Assembly: GCA_963556695.1 (NCBI GenBank)
Contig: CAUWAG010000004.1
Location: 248,001-312,000 of the forward strand
Source of the DNA: Anthostomella pinea
Lineage: Eukaryota; Ascomycota; Sordariomycetes; Xylariales; Xylariaceae
Length of the DNA: 64,000 nucleotides
Reading direction: 5' to 3'
The notes beneath the pieces are model-generated. The model saw nothing but the letters and a program-made list of their open reading frames with translations. It did not search any database and had not been told where the DNA came from. Below, piece by piece: positions 20,845 through 31,753 of the stretch. The position numbers were made by a program, and so were the translations under genes. The first letter of the stretch is position 1. Every line of letters starts with the position of its first letter.

Positions 20845-22878
20845 ATGCCTCTCACCACGTCATCTGTCTACCCGCCGCCGTCACAGGAATTCGCAAAGTT
20901 CCCTAGCCGGCGGAGCGTCGTGCACAGCACCAAGGGCATTGTAGCGTGCACCCAGCCGCTGGCCGCGAAATGCGGCATCCAAGTCTTGGACGCGGGCGGC
21001 AACTGCGCTGTGAGTGTCTCTCATCCTCGACAGCTTCCTAGGTACCATACTGACATGAGGATGATAGGATGCAGCCGTAGCAGTTGGTACGTCCTGATAG
21101 TGACACATTGTCAAAACTGGAGTGGGTTGACAAGCAGATACACTAACCGGGTCCTCATCGCAGCCGCGGGCCTCAACGTGACAGAGCCCTGCTCGACCGG
21201 CATAGGCGGCGACATGTTCTGCCTCTTCTACGACGCCAAGACGAAGAAGATGTCTGCCATGAACGGGTCAGGCCGGTCGGGCGCCAAGTGCACGCTCGAC
21301 ACTATCCGCGGGTCACTAGGCCTGAAGGCCGGACAGTCCGGCTCCATTCCCATGGATAGTGTGCATGCCGCATCGGTGCCCGGCGCCGCGGCCGGCTGGT
21401 GCGACACGATTGAGCGCTTCGGCAGCGGCAAGCTGTCCATGGAGCAGATCCTGGCACCGGCGATTGAGCTCGGCGAGAAGGGGTTTCCTGTCTCCGAGTG
21501 CGCTGCGTATCTTGTAAGCGGATATACCACCTTCAGAGAGAAGAAGGCAGACTGATACCAAGCCCAGTGGAACCACTCCGAAGACCTCATCCGCAGCGCC
21601 TCGCCCAACGGCAGCGAGATGCTAAAGAACGACCCCAGCGCTCCGGACGGCGTGCGTGCGCCCAAGGCCGGTGAGATCATGAAGAACCCCACGCTAGCAG
21701 CAACCTTCCGCGCGCTCGCCGCAGACGGCAAACAGGGGTTCTACACCGGCCGGATCGCGACCGAGATCGTCAAGGTAGTACAAGACCTAGGCGGCCACCT
21801 CGAGCTCGCTGACCTAACGCACCACCTCGAAACGGGCAGCGAGCACGTCGAAGCCATCAGCCTCAAGTTCCGGGGCCAGAACGTAGGCCAGGCGCTCCAA
21901 GTCAGCAGCGCGGCAGACGCCATCGATGAGGACGACGTCGGCCTCGAGCTGTGGGAGCACCCGCCCAACGGGCAGGGCATCGTGGCGCTGATGGCGCTGG
22001 GGATCCTGCAGGAGCTCGAGAAGCAGGGCCGGATCCCGACGTGGGGCGCGGCCGACTTCAATACGGCGCCGTACCTGCACGCCGTGATCGAGGCGCTGCG
22101 CATCGCCTTCGCCGACGCCAGCTGGCACGTCACGGACCCCAGCGTCTCGGCCGTGCCGTCGGCGGCCCTGATCTCGCACGTGTACCTCGCCGAGCGCGCG
22201 GGGTTCTACGACCCCGCAAAGGCGAGCAACAGCCTCCCGCACGGCACGCCGGCGTCGCCGGCGCTGCAGAGCAGCGACACGGTGTACTTCGCCGTGTCCG
22301 ACAGCGCGGGCAACGCCGCGTCGTTCATCAACAGCAACTACGGCGGGTTCGGGACGAGCATCGTGCCCCGCGGGTGCGGCTTCACGCTGCAGAACCGCGC
22401 GGCCAACTTCAGCCTGGACGCGGGACACCCGAACACGCTGGCGCCGCGCAAGCGGCCCTACCACACCATCATCCCGGCGGCCGTCACCAACATGCACGAC
22501 GGGTCGCTGCACTCGGTGTTCGGCGTCATGGGCGGCTTCATGCAGCCCCAGGGCCACGTGCAGGTGCTGCTGGGCCAGGTCGTCGGCGGGCTCGACCCGC
22601 AGCAGGCGCTCGACGCGCCGCGCGTGTGCATCGGGTCTGGCCAGCCCGAGGAGGGCCTGCCGACCGACTGGACCGTCTATGCCGAGGAGGGCATGCCGGC
22701 CGAGACGGTCGAGGGGCTGCGGAAGCTGGGGCACGAGGTGAAGGTCCTGAATGGGGCGGCGAGGCGCAAGTTTGGCCGCGGGCAGATCATACGGTGGAGT
22801 GTTGATCCGGTTGAGAATGTGGGTGTGTGGTCTGCGGGTAGCGATTTGCGTGGGGACGGGGCGGCTTATCCGCAGTGA
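20845..22878 (+). CDS. Gamma-glutamyltransferase (Ntn-hydrolase family)
   Basis: Exons 20845-21009, 21068-21086, 21164-21513 and 21568-22878 encode 614 residues. The enzyme cleaves or transfers the gamma-glutamyl group of glutathione and related amides. The precursor cuts itself into two subunits, the new N-terminal Thr being the nucleophile. Seen here: STKGIVACTQPLA near the start, DAAVAVAAGLNVTEPCSTG (assembled across a 19-base micro-exon), GIGGDMFCLFYD, VPGAAAGW, and the candidate nucleophile Thr416 in SSDTVYFAVSD. It is followed by SNYGGFGTSIVPRGCGFTLQ and GGFMQPQGHVQV, all family hallmarks. There is no signal peptide, so it belongs to the cytosolic, YwrD-like branch rather than the secreted or vacuolar one. 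The in-frame TGA at 21553-21555 lies inside the third intron and is not a mutation. GC content rises strongly after 21900. Confidence 0.92.
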
Positions 22879-23584
22879 TTGTGTAGATACTATGGCAAAC
22901 GAACGCTTTAGGGGTTCAGGGGGTTCAGGGGTTACATTGATACTCTTATCTGACCAAGTGGCGACGAGCTGACGCACAGTTTGTAGCAGCTTTTGCTAGT
23001 ACTGTTGATACGATGGAACCTTGAGGTGACTCTCGGAGGTGAAAACCAACGTCTTTATCTGCCGTGGTTAGGATTCCGGTTTTCGTTAAGACGTAGGCTG
23101 AAGAGCCGCAGCCTGCGTGGTGAGCCTAGAAATGTCACACACGTTGAGGTTGTACAGTCGTGTAATTGGTGGCCAAGCAGGATCCCTCCAACTCACAGCC
23201 AAGACTTGCTTCCTTTGCCTCGAGTTCCTTCTCAGTCAATTCCGCAAAAACTAGCGCAGAAGCAATCATGTCGCCACTCGTCTGTTGCTCCATGTAGCAT
23301 GCGACCCCGCCTCTTCCGACACGGAGGGTCACCAAGTCAAAGACTGGCCGTACTCGAGATCGTGGGAGGCGTGTACAGTCCACATGGCATGTTGACCATA
23401 GTCAACATGCGCAATGACACGGCGCTTCTCATGCGGTATTTAAAGTCATGCTGCCACCGGCACAACATGACAACAGCAGAGCTATATCGAAAAGTCTCGT
23501 TCATTAGGCGCTCGTAATGTACACATCTCCATATCGGATAGTCGAATCGTACAGCCATCTAATACACCACTCCCCGGAGCCCGT
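22879..23584. other. Convergent intergenic region
   Basis: About 700 bases between the 3' ends of the GGT and Grx5 genes. A short near-palindrome GTTGACCATAGTCAAC is present at 23391-23406. No gene seen. Confidence 0.45.
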
Positions 23585-24248
23585 CTACTGCGAAGCGGAC
23601 TCCGATCCTGATCCGTCTATCGGAGCCAACACCTTCTTCTCTTCGAGCATCTTGGCAAGCGAGCCGTCCTGGTGCATGGAGACGAGGATGTCGCATCCGC
23701 CAACGAATTCCTTGTCGAGGTAGAGCTGGGGGATGGTGGGCCAGTCGGAGAACTCCTTGATACCTGGGTAAGCACTCCATTAGCATGTGTCCTAGCCATT
23801 GCTACTGCCATGGTAGTCGTCCTGCTGCTGCAACTTGCACGATGATAGGTGGCTCGTTTGTTTTCGTACCTGATCGAAGATCCTCGTCCTCCAACACATT
23901 AAAGGCAGAGAACTTGGCCGGGTCCACGCCCTGTAGGCCCAGGATCTGAATGCTCGCCCTCGAGAACCCGCACTGCGGCGTCTCGGGTGTACCCTTCATG
24001 AACAGGACAACGGGTGCCGAGGCGACGGCACTTTCGATCGCCTTCTTTGTTTGGTCGGACAGCAGTCGTTGCTGGAAGGCTGAGAGGAAGGGGGTCGGGC
24101 GGTTGTTTATGACTTGGCGGGCCATCGGCCGGGCTGCTTGCCGGAAGGCCTGGGGGTTGCAGTGTCAGTCTACATGCGCTATGCGGGCCGTTGTTCCTTT
24201 GGGGATTTGAACGGTACTCACAGCTGAGTATAATGGTCTGGAGAACAT
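23585..24248 (-). CDS. GRX5: Mitochondrial monothiol glutaredoxin (Grx5 type)
   Basis: Three exons in transcription order (24222-24248, 23870-24149, 23585-23763) encode 161 residues. Grx5 binds a [2Fe-2S] cluster with glutathione and passes it to acceptor proteins in mitochondrial iron-sulfur assembly. The monothiol active site CGFS is at Cys69 ([13 protein letters not shown]), preceded by the strand [12 protein letters not shown]. The glutathione-binding WPTIPQLY and GGCDI motifs follow in the last exon. The first 30 residues are rich in Arg and lack acids, as expected for a mitochondrial presequence. The 27-base first exon was added because it supplies an ATG and the presequence through good splice sites. 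The upstream region is shared with the divergent decarboxylase gene. Confidence 0.93.
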
Positions 24249-25035
24249 GTTGATTTGGCTGTTGTATTGGCTTCTCGGAAGTAGTCTGGAGTCAAGCGAG
24301 GCAGTTGATTATGGGTGTTTGGTCGCAATGGAATGGCCAGCTTCAGAAGCTTATCAGAGCTCAGCGATTTTTAATCATTGAAGATGGATCTGATGATGCA
24401 AAAAGTACGCCACAGTTGCGTCCCATTCTCTTGACAGCTGAGCCTCACAGGGGGAGCTTGCGCCACGGCTATCCTTGGCCAATCAGCGTTAGAGCGCATT
24501 CTCACGGCTTGGAGGGGTCCAGCGATGACGGACAAGAATTCGAGTTGACATCACACGACCGCCGTCTGGATGCACGCCCCCTTTCGACTCACCCCAGGTT
24601 GTTGTAAACAGTCAATGGATTCATTATTATCCTCATGTCTGCACCAATGAGGGAACCCGTGATTGATACGTCCATATGCGTCGGACAGTGAGTGGGATGA
24701 CGCCAGACCACATCCCCGGCCAAGCCCGATCGTCCCACAGCATACCGGTATAGGCCCGGACCGGCCGACGAAGGGAGCCGAGTAGCTTTACCTCGTTACT
24801 CTTACTAACAAAGACGAGCAACTTCGAGCAAGAGCAAGCTCCGGTCTCGTCTCTTCGCTACTGTATATCTATGCAGGATATGGTCGGGCCTCTATACTTC
24901 GAGAAGGCAAGCTCAGTTGCCAAGAGATATGAGACCGAACCCGTCCGGACATACGAAGATCGACAACCTGATCTGACCCCTGACTATCTTACCATATACA
25001 CCTAGCAGACACAAGGGAACCCCCTATAAACCACC
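24249..25035. promoter_or_regulatory. Divergent promoter region of GRX5 and the CoA-pathway gene
   Basis: About 790 bases between two divergent start codons. No regulatory motif could be assigned, but both promoters must be here. Confidence 0.35.
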
Positions 25036-26249
25036 ATGATCCAAGCCATCTCTCCCCTCCACGATGCGCACCACGAGCGGCACCTCACCTCCCTAGCCGC
25101 CCTAACCGCCTCGCACCGCGACAAAAAGAAGCACCTCCTCCTCGCCGCCTCCGGCAGCGTCGCCACCATCAAGCTGCCCCTAATCATCCGCGCCCTAGCG
25201 CGCCACCAGCCAGACCTCTCGATCCGCGTGCTGCTCACCCCCAGCGCGACGCTGTTCCTGGCCGGCCAGTCGGCCGAGCAGCCGTCCGTGTCGTCGCTTT
25301 CGACCCTACAAGGCGTCGACGGCGTCTACGGCGACGCCGACGAGTGGCGCGAGCCGTGGCGGCGCGGCGCGGGCATCCTGCACATTGAGCTGCGCCGCTG
25401 GGCCGACCTGCTGGTCGTCGCGCCGCTGAGCGCCAACACCATGGCCAAGATCGTCGGCGGGTTCGCCGACGGCATCCTCACGAGTGTTGTGCGCGCCTGG
25501 GATGCTTGGGGGGAGCTGGATAGCGATGTGCTTCGTGATGACGGGGCCCAGGGAGGAGATGCTACTGGGGATGGTGGTGCTGCTGCCGTGGTGTCGGGGA
25601 CGACCCCGAGGCGCACGAAGAAGAAGCGCATCATCGTGGCGCCTGCCATGAACACCGCGTAAGGAGCTCTCAATGACGCCCATAACGCCCATAACCCCTT
25701 TCTCCCATTCTTTCCTATTTGTCCTCTCATCACTAAGAACAAACATCACAGCATGTGGCGCCACCCCATAACCGCCAAACAGCTCCGCGTACTAGAGGAG
25801 GAATGGGGTGTGGACAAGGAGCTCCGTGACGGAGGCGCAGGAGATCTCGCGGGTGACGGCTGGTTCGAGGTGCTTCATCCGCAGAAGAAAACGCTCGCGT
25901 GTGGGTAAGTCGCTCTATCGACCCCTTTCCGATTTTTCTTCTTCTTTTCGTATGGACACTGACGTATGGATGTACAGAGATATTGGCGATGGCGCGATGA
26001 TGGAGGTGAGCTCACTCCTTCCTATACACGCAATTTCCTCTGCGTTTTGCTTCAGAGGGACTCGGTCAGATCCGGGCATCTACCAGCCGCAGCTCCGGCT
26101 TCGGAACCAGAGCCATGACCTGCTTTCCTTCACACTACTGCCCCTTACTCCCCTTCTTATGGGCCACTTGCTGACTTTGACCGTTGTAGTGGACGGATAT
26201 CGTGACTATCATTGAGCAAAGGTTGGGCCTCGCTAGCCCGAATGAGTGA
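25036..26249 (+). CDS. Phosphopantothenoylcysteine decarboxylase (flavoprotein, CoA biosynthesis)
   Basis: Exons 25036-25658, 25752-25904, 25978-26005 and 26190-26249 encode 287 residues. It decarboxylates 4'-phosphopantothenoylcysteine to 4'-phosphopantetheine, the fourth step of CoA synthesis, using FMN. Visible: the FMN-binding AASGSVATIK (residues 38-47), the catalytic His116 in ILHIELRRWADLLVVAPLSANT, the PAMN substrate clamp (Asn206) followed by TAMW, and LACGDIGDGAM carrying the catalytic Cys near the C-terminus. The length is typical of a stand-alone decarboxylase rather than of the long Hal3/Vhs3 phosphatase inhibitors. An insertion of about 40 residues (Asp/Gly/Ala-rich, ending in RRTKKKR) separates the middle helix from PAMN. 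The third exon is only 28 bases. The joined frame ends at a TGA shortly after RLGLASPNE. Confidence 0.9.
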
Positions 26250-27168
26250 CCATTGGGACAGCTCAAACAGCGCAGAGCGGTAATGAAGGAGCGGAAAGGC
26301 GCTGCGCAAGGCAAGGATGTCAGGTGTTCTAGGAGTAATACGATATGTTCATCCATCCCGATAGTGGTAGGGTTCTGAAGACTCAAGGTGGCATTTGTCG
26401 GACTGTAAATTTCAAAATGCACGGGTTGAACACGGTCACGATCAAAACAGCTTAAACATACAGCGAATAGGGATCACTGGTCCCCTTTTATGATTTTGTT
26501 TGGCAACTTTGGCCCTATGTGCACACGTCTACTCTACAACGATGATACGTGTATCATCCATCTCTTCGCGAATGCCAGAAGCCATTCATCCGTCCATTTT
26601 GCTTTCAGTCCATGCAGTGAGGGACCTCGAGAAAAAAGTCGAGAATCGCCTAGTCGTGCAAGGCAATGCAATGAATGGACGTTCCATCCGAACGCCTCGT
26701 GAAAAGTGCCAGTGCCGGCAATACCAGCAGTACCAAGTATCAGGCCAATCCTGGGAATATTTGCCGTTTTCTTCTCAATGCGAAGCCATACAATGCAATG
26801 CAATCCTCAAACGCCTGTTTTGTACAGCCGCAACACAACGCAGTGAGAGCATCGCGCAAGAATGATCAAACCGGATGAATCTTCTAGTGGAACCTCTGAA
26901 ATCTTTGAAACTGTCATTCGAGACAGGATGAAGATCTCAAAGATGTTCGAGTAACGCCGTGGCAATGCCGGTGTCCTCGAGAAACATACGCAAACATGAC
27001 AGTCAAGTCGAAAAGGAGGAAATGTGAAGCCCGTAGCCTGCTTCCGTCGCAGCTATCAAGCTTAAGCGAGACATCTTTGAGATCGATATCTTCGAATTTT
27101 GGTACAATTGGAATGCCAAGGGCTGTCCGCGGCAGGTCAATTGAAGGTCCGCGATTGATCGGAGCAGA
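26250..27168. other. Convergent intergenic region
   Basis: About 900 bases between two converging genes. A few short open frames occur on both strands without family resemblance. Nothing else seen. Confidence 0.45.
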
Positions 27169-30100
27169 TCATTTCAAATCGTTCGGGTCGTGTCGAAAGG
27201 TGCAGCTGTCGCCTTTGGCACACTGGCCCTTGGCCCAGAACGAGCAGGGTTTGGTGCCGATCAGGGAGCGGTTAATGCCCTTGAGAGGCTCTTTGTTGCC
27301 ACGGTGGACGTCCTTACGGTTGCCTCGGTCATTATCGCGGGAGTGTTGAGCACCTTGCGGCTGGGCCTGGTGAGCTTGGTAGCCCTGGAAATGGGATCCA
27401 TAGGCTTGGCCATCGTGGGAAGTGCCGTCATACTGGATCCCGAACGACTGGGCACCGTGCGACTGGGCCGGTGCACCATGAGGTTGCTGTGCCTGGCTCG
27501 CCTGGTACGGCGCCCACTGCTGCCAGTTTCCGTAATCTGGCGTCGGAGCCGGCGCCTGAGATGCCTGAGGCGCCTGGCCTACCTGCCCCAGAGCAGCCAG
27601 GAGGGTTTGCAGGCTGTTAGCCGGCTGCGGAGGTGCCAACTGAGGCGCGACCGGGGCGGCATTCTGGACTGGCTGGGCGCCCTGAAGCGCCTGAACCTGT
27701 TGCAGAATGGCAGCATACTGGTCCGGGACCTGCGGGGCAGCTTGGTACGGCTGATGTTGAGGCAAAGCTTGGTGCAGGTGCTGCATCTGATACGGGGCGT
27801 AGATGCCGGGCTGGGCCGGAGCTTGACTGGCCTGAGCACTCTCCAGCGATTTGCGCGCTTGTGCTTCCGACAATCGCGCTGCCCGCTCGATAGCTTCCTT
27901 CTTGGCCTTCGCAGCGATGTCGTTGTTTCGTCCGGTGTGCCATTCCTTGACGCGGTCCGGATCTGACTGCATCCAGGTGGGAGGCTCGGTGGCAGGGAAC
28001 GGTTTGCCGGCGAGCTGGGCAGCGACGGCTTCGATAGCATCGGCAGCTGCCTGCACCTTGGGGTCGCCATAGTCATGGCGTCGCCTCGTCTTGGGATTGG
28101 CAGGATCGTATGGATCAGGATCGTCCCAGTTCTTCACCCTGGCGGATGTGAGTAGGGCCAAGACTTCCGCATCATTCTCGGCTTGGGTCTTCACGCGGGG
28201 AGCATGGCTGGGTTGCCGCGACATCGAGTTGCTCATGCTGCTCATGTTGGCAACGTGAGACGGAAGGTGAGACGACTGCGGGGCCATGGGGCCATGGCCT
28301 TTCATGTGAGGGCCGTCTGCACTGGGTGCCTGGATTCCAAGGCGTTGGAGCGCCATGCGTGACGTGATAGTCGTACCAAATTGTCCGACTTCAGCCCAGC
28401 GACGATGAGTCTCCACGAATTTGGCGTCGGTGGATGGCAGTTGTCCAATTCTTGGGGCAACGGACCTCTCGGTCGCCTTGTTGGGGGGCGATCGAGGCGT
28501 GTCCGGAATCTCGGAAGGCGTGGTGTAGATGGCCATCAGCTCGCGGTTTTCGTACTCGTCCATGATCTTCTTCTGCTCCGACTGCACCTCTCGGAGGCCT
28601 CCGCGGGTGACAAAGACCTTGCCTCGCTGCTGCTGATCGACCGAGGAGAAATCAGTCTTGGAAGCTGCGACCCAGGGGCGTATATTGACTTCCTTGGGCT
28701 TTCCGCCATCTTCCTCCTCGTCATCTTCCTGGGCGCCTCGGTGCATCTTCAGCATCTGTCCCTCTGACCGATTATCGCGGGCGTCTTTCACCATACTAGT
28801 AGCTCGGCCCTCATCCTCTGCTTGGTCATGCTCGAAGATTCGAATCTCGGTCAGCTCGTGATCCGGCTTCCACATAACACGTAGGTGTCTTCTCTTCTCT
28901 TTGTGTAGCCGACGCGCCTTCTCCTCGGGGGTCTCAGGAGTTCTGGTGATTTCTTTTTGTTTTGGCGTTGCAGCAGGCTTGGCAATCTCTGCGAGCAGTC
29001 CACTGATCGTAGAGCTTGTGGATGACGGAGGTTCAGGTTTCTTGGTCTGCGACTTAGCAGGTGCCCGCGCTTTGCCTAGTAGTAAGGACGAAGAAGGTCG
29101 AGCACGGACTGTCGCGGGAGTCGTAGAAGTCTGAGAGATCTGGGCAGTCGGAGTAGTAGTCGAGGGTATCTTAGTAGTGACTGGGACTCCAGAGGCACCT
29201 TCGACAGCAACTTTCTTGGGAGCGCGGAATTCGACATCATCGTCTCTGGGTCTTTTGGCAGGCGATCCGAAAGCATTAGGTTTCGCAGCCGTGCTGCTCA
29301 CTTTCCGTGCTGATCCCAAGCCGGAATAATCGGTAGGCAGGATCTTCTTGACAGCAGCGAGCTCTTTCTTCTGGGGTACTTCCAACTTGGTCGCTTGAGG
29401 CTTCACTGTGGTACCTGGAGTTTTGATGGCTGAGGCTGTAGCCTTGAGAACCGCTGGAATTGGGAGTTTAGCCTTGTCAAGAGCTTCCAGCGGCTTTGCC
29501 GGTTTCTGTTCGGCTGTTTCCAGTTTGGCATTGTTGAAGATCTGGTCCATCCACTTCTTCCCATTAGCGTCGAGTTCATTGTAGAACTTGTCCCGCACTT
29601 TGTGAAGCTTTAGCTTCTCGGTAAGATACGTCGTGTCTAGATGGGTGAACTGTGACGCGAGCTGGAGAATCGTCTTTGCCAAAGGACTGTTGTAGTTCTT
29701 GGTCATCAACTGGTGTCGTAGACCATTGAAGAGGCTGACTACAATCTTGTCGTGTCCTCCCAAATTTCTGAGAGTGTGCGTATCGCCAAATTCGAGGGCA
29801 GCCTGGAGAGCAGTGCGAAGCTGCTCCTGATGGTGAGCAAGGGCTGCCTGCAAAATTTGCTGGTCTTGCTGGTCCGTCGCGATCTTATCTTGAGCGGACT
29901 CGAGGCGTTTCCTGAGGTCCTTGATGGTATTCCACAATTTGGTCACATATTCACCAAAGGCGCCAACTGTGATTCCAACCTTCTTCGCGCCAACTTCTTC
30001 GTAATCTTTCCGGAAGATACGAACGACGTCATACCTGACAGCCTCAACGGGGTCGACAGGTCGCTTAGCAGCCATGATCTACAGAGGTGGGAAAGACGAT

Positions 30101-31753
30101 GTCAGTACTAAATTTCATATAGCGGTCTTTGAAGGGAAGCTGTAGATAGTGTGTGATGCTGGGAACAGTGGGTGCACGCCGACCAGGCGACGAGCAAAAT
30201 GTTGAGGTGAATGGTGCGGTTTGTACCTGGGCGGGTAGTGGTAGCTGGGGTTTTGGTGGTTGTTTACAAGGCGAACTCGCAGAGGCAGTGGGGTATGATG
30301 CAGTGCAGCACCATGCACAGAGATGGTCCCCAGCAACCATGATTAGGGCAACTCACCTGTTCAGCCAATTTGCTTGTCTCGTCTGTTTCGGACTCAGAAT
30401 CACTACTGCTATCGCCCGAGCTCGCAGACTTCTTTGCCTTCTCTTTCACCTTAGGCACTAAATCTGACGGTTAGCATGCAATTCCACACTTTTGGGCCGC
30501 CACCACCAATGAAGCATCCTACCTTTCGTCCCAGTCAGGTTGAACATCTTCTTATCCAACGCATCCATTCCGGCTTGGAGCGATTGCTTCTCAGACTCAG
30601 GTGCATCCGGAAATCTCGTCTGCAGCTCCTGGTGATCACGTGCTATCTCACAGGGTAAAAACCTGCCGGGAAGAAGAGGCGTCCCGCTTAAGTTATGACT
30701 TGCGACAAGCACACTCGCCTTCTTGGTGTTCGGGGGTATCTGTGGGATGACAGGTTTCTTGCTAATCCAAAAATTCGTGCATCCCTCCAGCGGCTCATAG
30801 TCCGGACCTGGGAGAGTCTGGACAATTCGAGGCTGTGTCGGTGTCAAGACATTTGGTGATACCACTTTCCATGGTTCCGCCTGGCCAGCAACACCGGTGG
30901 AACTCGGTCGCGAGAGCTGAGCAGCAGCGCCAGCAGGTTGTACAGCTAACGGGGCACTGTAAGCCGATTGCCGTGGCGCCCTGGCAGCGGCATAGCTTGA
31001 CGTCTGCGGGCTATGGTATTGCTGGACTTGAGAAGGTCCACCAGCGTCCACGAACTGCATGGGAGACAGATACGGATAGGATGGCTGCGATACCAAGCTA
31101 TTCTGAGGGGGAGGCGCCGTGTACTGCATCTGCTGTGGCGTCTGTCGACCAGACCCATGATGTTCGATGTCCATTGGTTGGTAGGATGTATCCTGAGCCG
31201 GGTCTATGAAGCGTGGTTGGTCGTACGCTGCTGGTGTACTTGCAGGGCGCTCTGCCCACGCCGACGCAGGGAAGTCCCCTTGGTATGGTCGGGTGGGCGG
31301 GTGCTGTTGAGCCGAGAACGAGGGAAAGTTGCCCTGCTGGCTATGTCTTGTGTACTCTGCGTTCGCAGGAAGTTGACTGCCTCCGTACTGCAAGTTCATG
31401 TCTTGGCCCCCATGAGGTTGAAACTGGTAGGGGCTTCCAGACTGGTAGTATGGGTGGCCTTGTGCAGGCAGGCCACCACCTGTTCCATTGTGATGCTGTA
31501 CACCACCATTTGGCCCGTTGTGTTGCTGAATTCCTCCACCAGCCAGGTTGGGTTCGTGGTAGGCATTGGTATACGACTCCTCGCTTGCATTGTAAAGCTG
31601 GTAGGGAGCCCCATGTTGGGTCTGAGGTTGGAAGGTTGCAAAGAAGGGTTCTTGGGTGAAGTTGGCATTCTGCTGCCCGTTCGCATCGACACTCTGAGGG
31701 ATGGCAGTAGCATCCTGGGCATACTGCCAGTCGTCGGTGCTCTGGTGGTCCAT
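27169..31753 (-). CDS. PNUTS/Ppn1-like CCCH zinc-finger protein
   Basis: Predicted exons in transcription order: 30523-31753, 30357-30457, 27169-30078; about 1413 residues. The N-terminal 300 residues are Gln/Pro/His/Tyr-rich and disordered. A conserved block follows (DYEPLEGCTNFWISKKP to KKMFNLTGTK), then a Ser/Asp/Glu-rich linker. A TFIIS-N/LW-type helical domain follows (residues about 450-620; KTILQLASQF to KWMDQIFNNA). Around residue 840, RRHLRVMWKPDHELTEIRIF resembles the RVxF/W phosphatase-1 docking site of animal PNUTS. A long Gln/Ala/Pro-rich region precedes a C-terminal C-x7-C-x5-C-x3-H finger (CSFWAKGQCAKGDSCTFRH). PNUTS and S. pombe Ppn1 recruit PP1 to the 3'-end processing and termination machinery in the nucleus, so that role is inferred. 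The 278-base second intron is the weak point: translation could instead begin at MAAKRPVD (30075), making two genes. Confidence 0.72.

Noticed and set aside
21553..21555. Apparent premature TGA in the gamma-glutamyltransferase gene
   Set aside because: It lies inside a 54-base intron (21514-21567) with good donor and acceptor; splicing restores the family sequence exactly.
21814..22977. Long minus-strand open frame across the gamma-glutamyltransferase gene
   Set aside because: A GC-rich shadow: Arg/Ala/His-rich translation with no family, opposite a strongly conserved enzyme.
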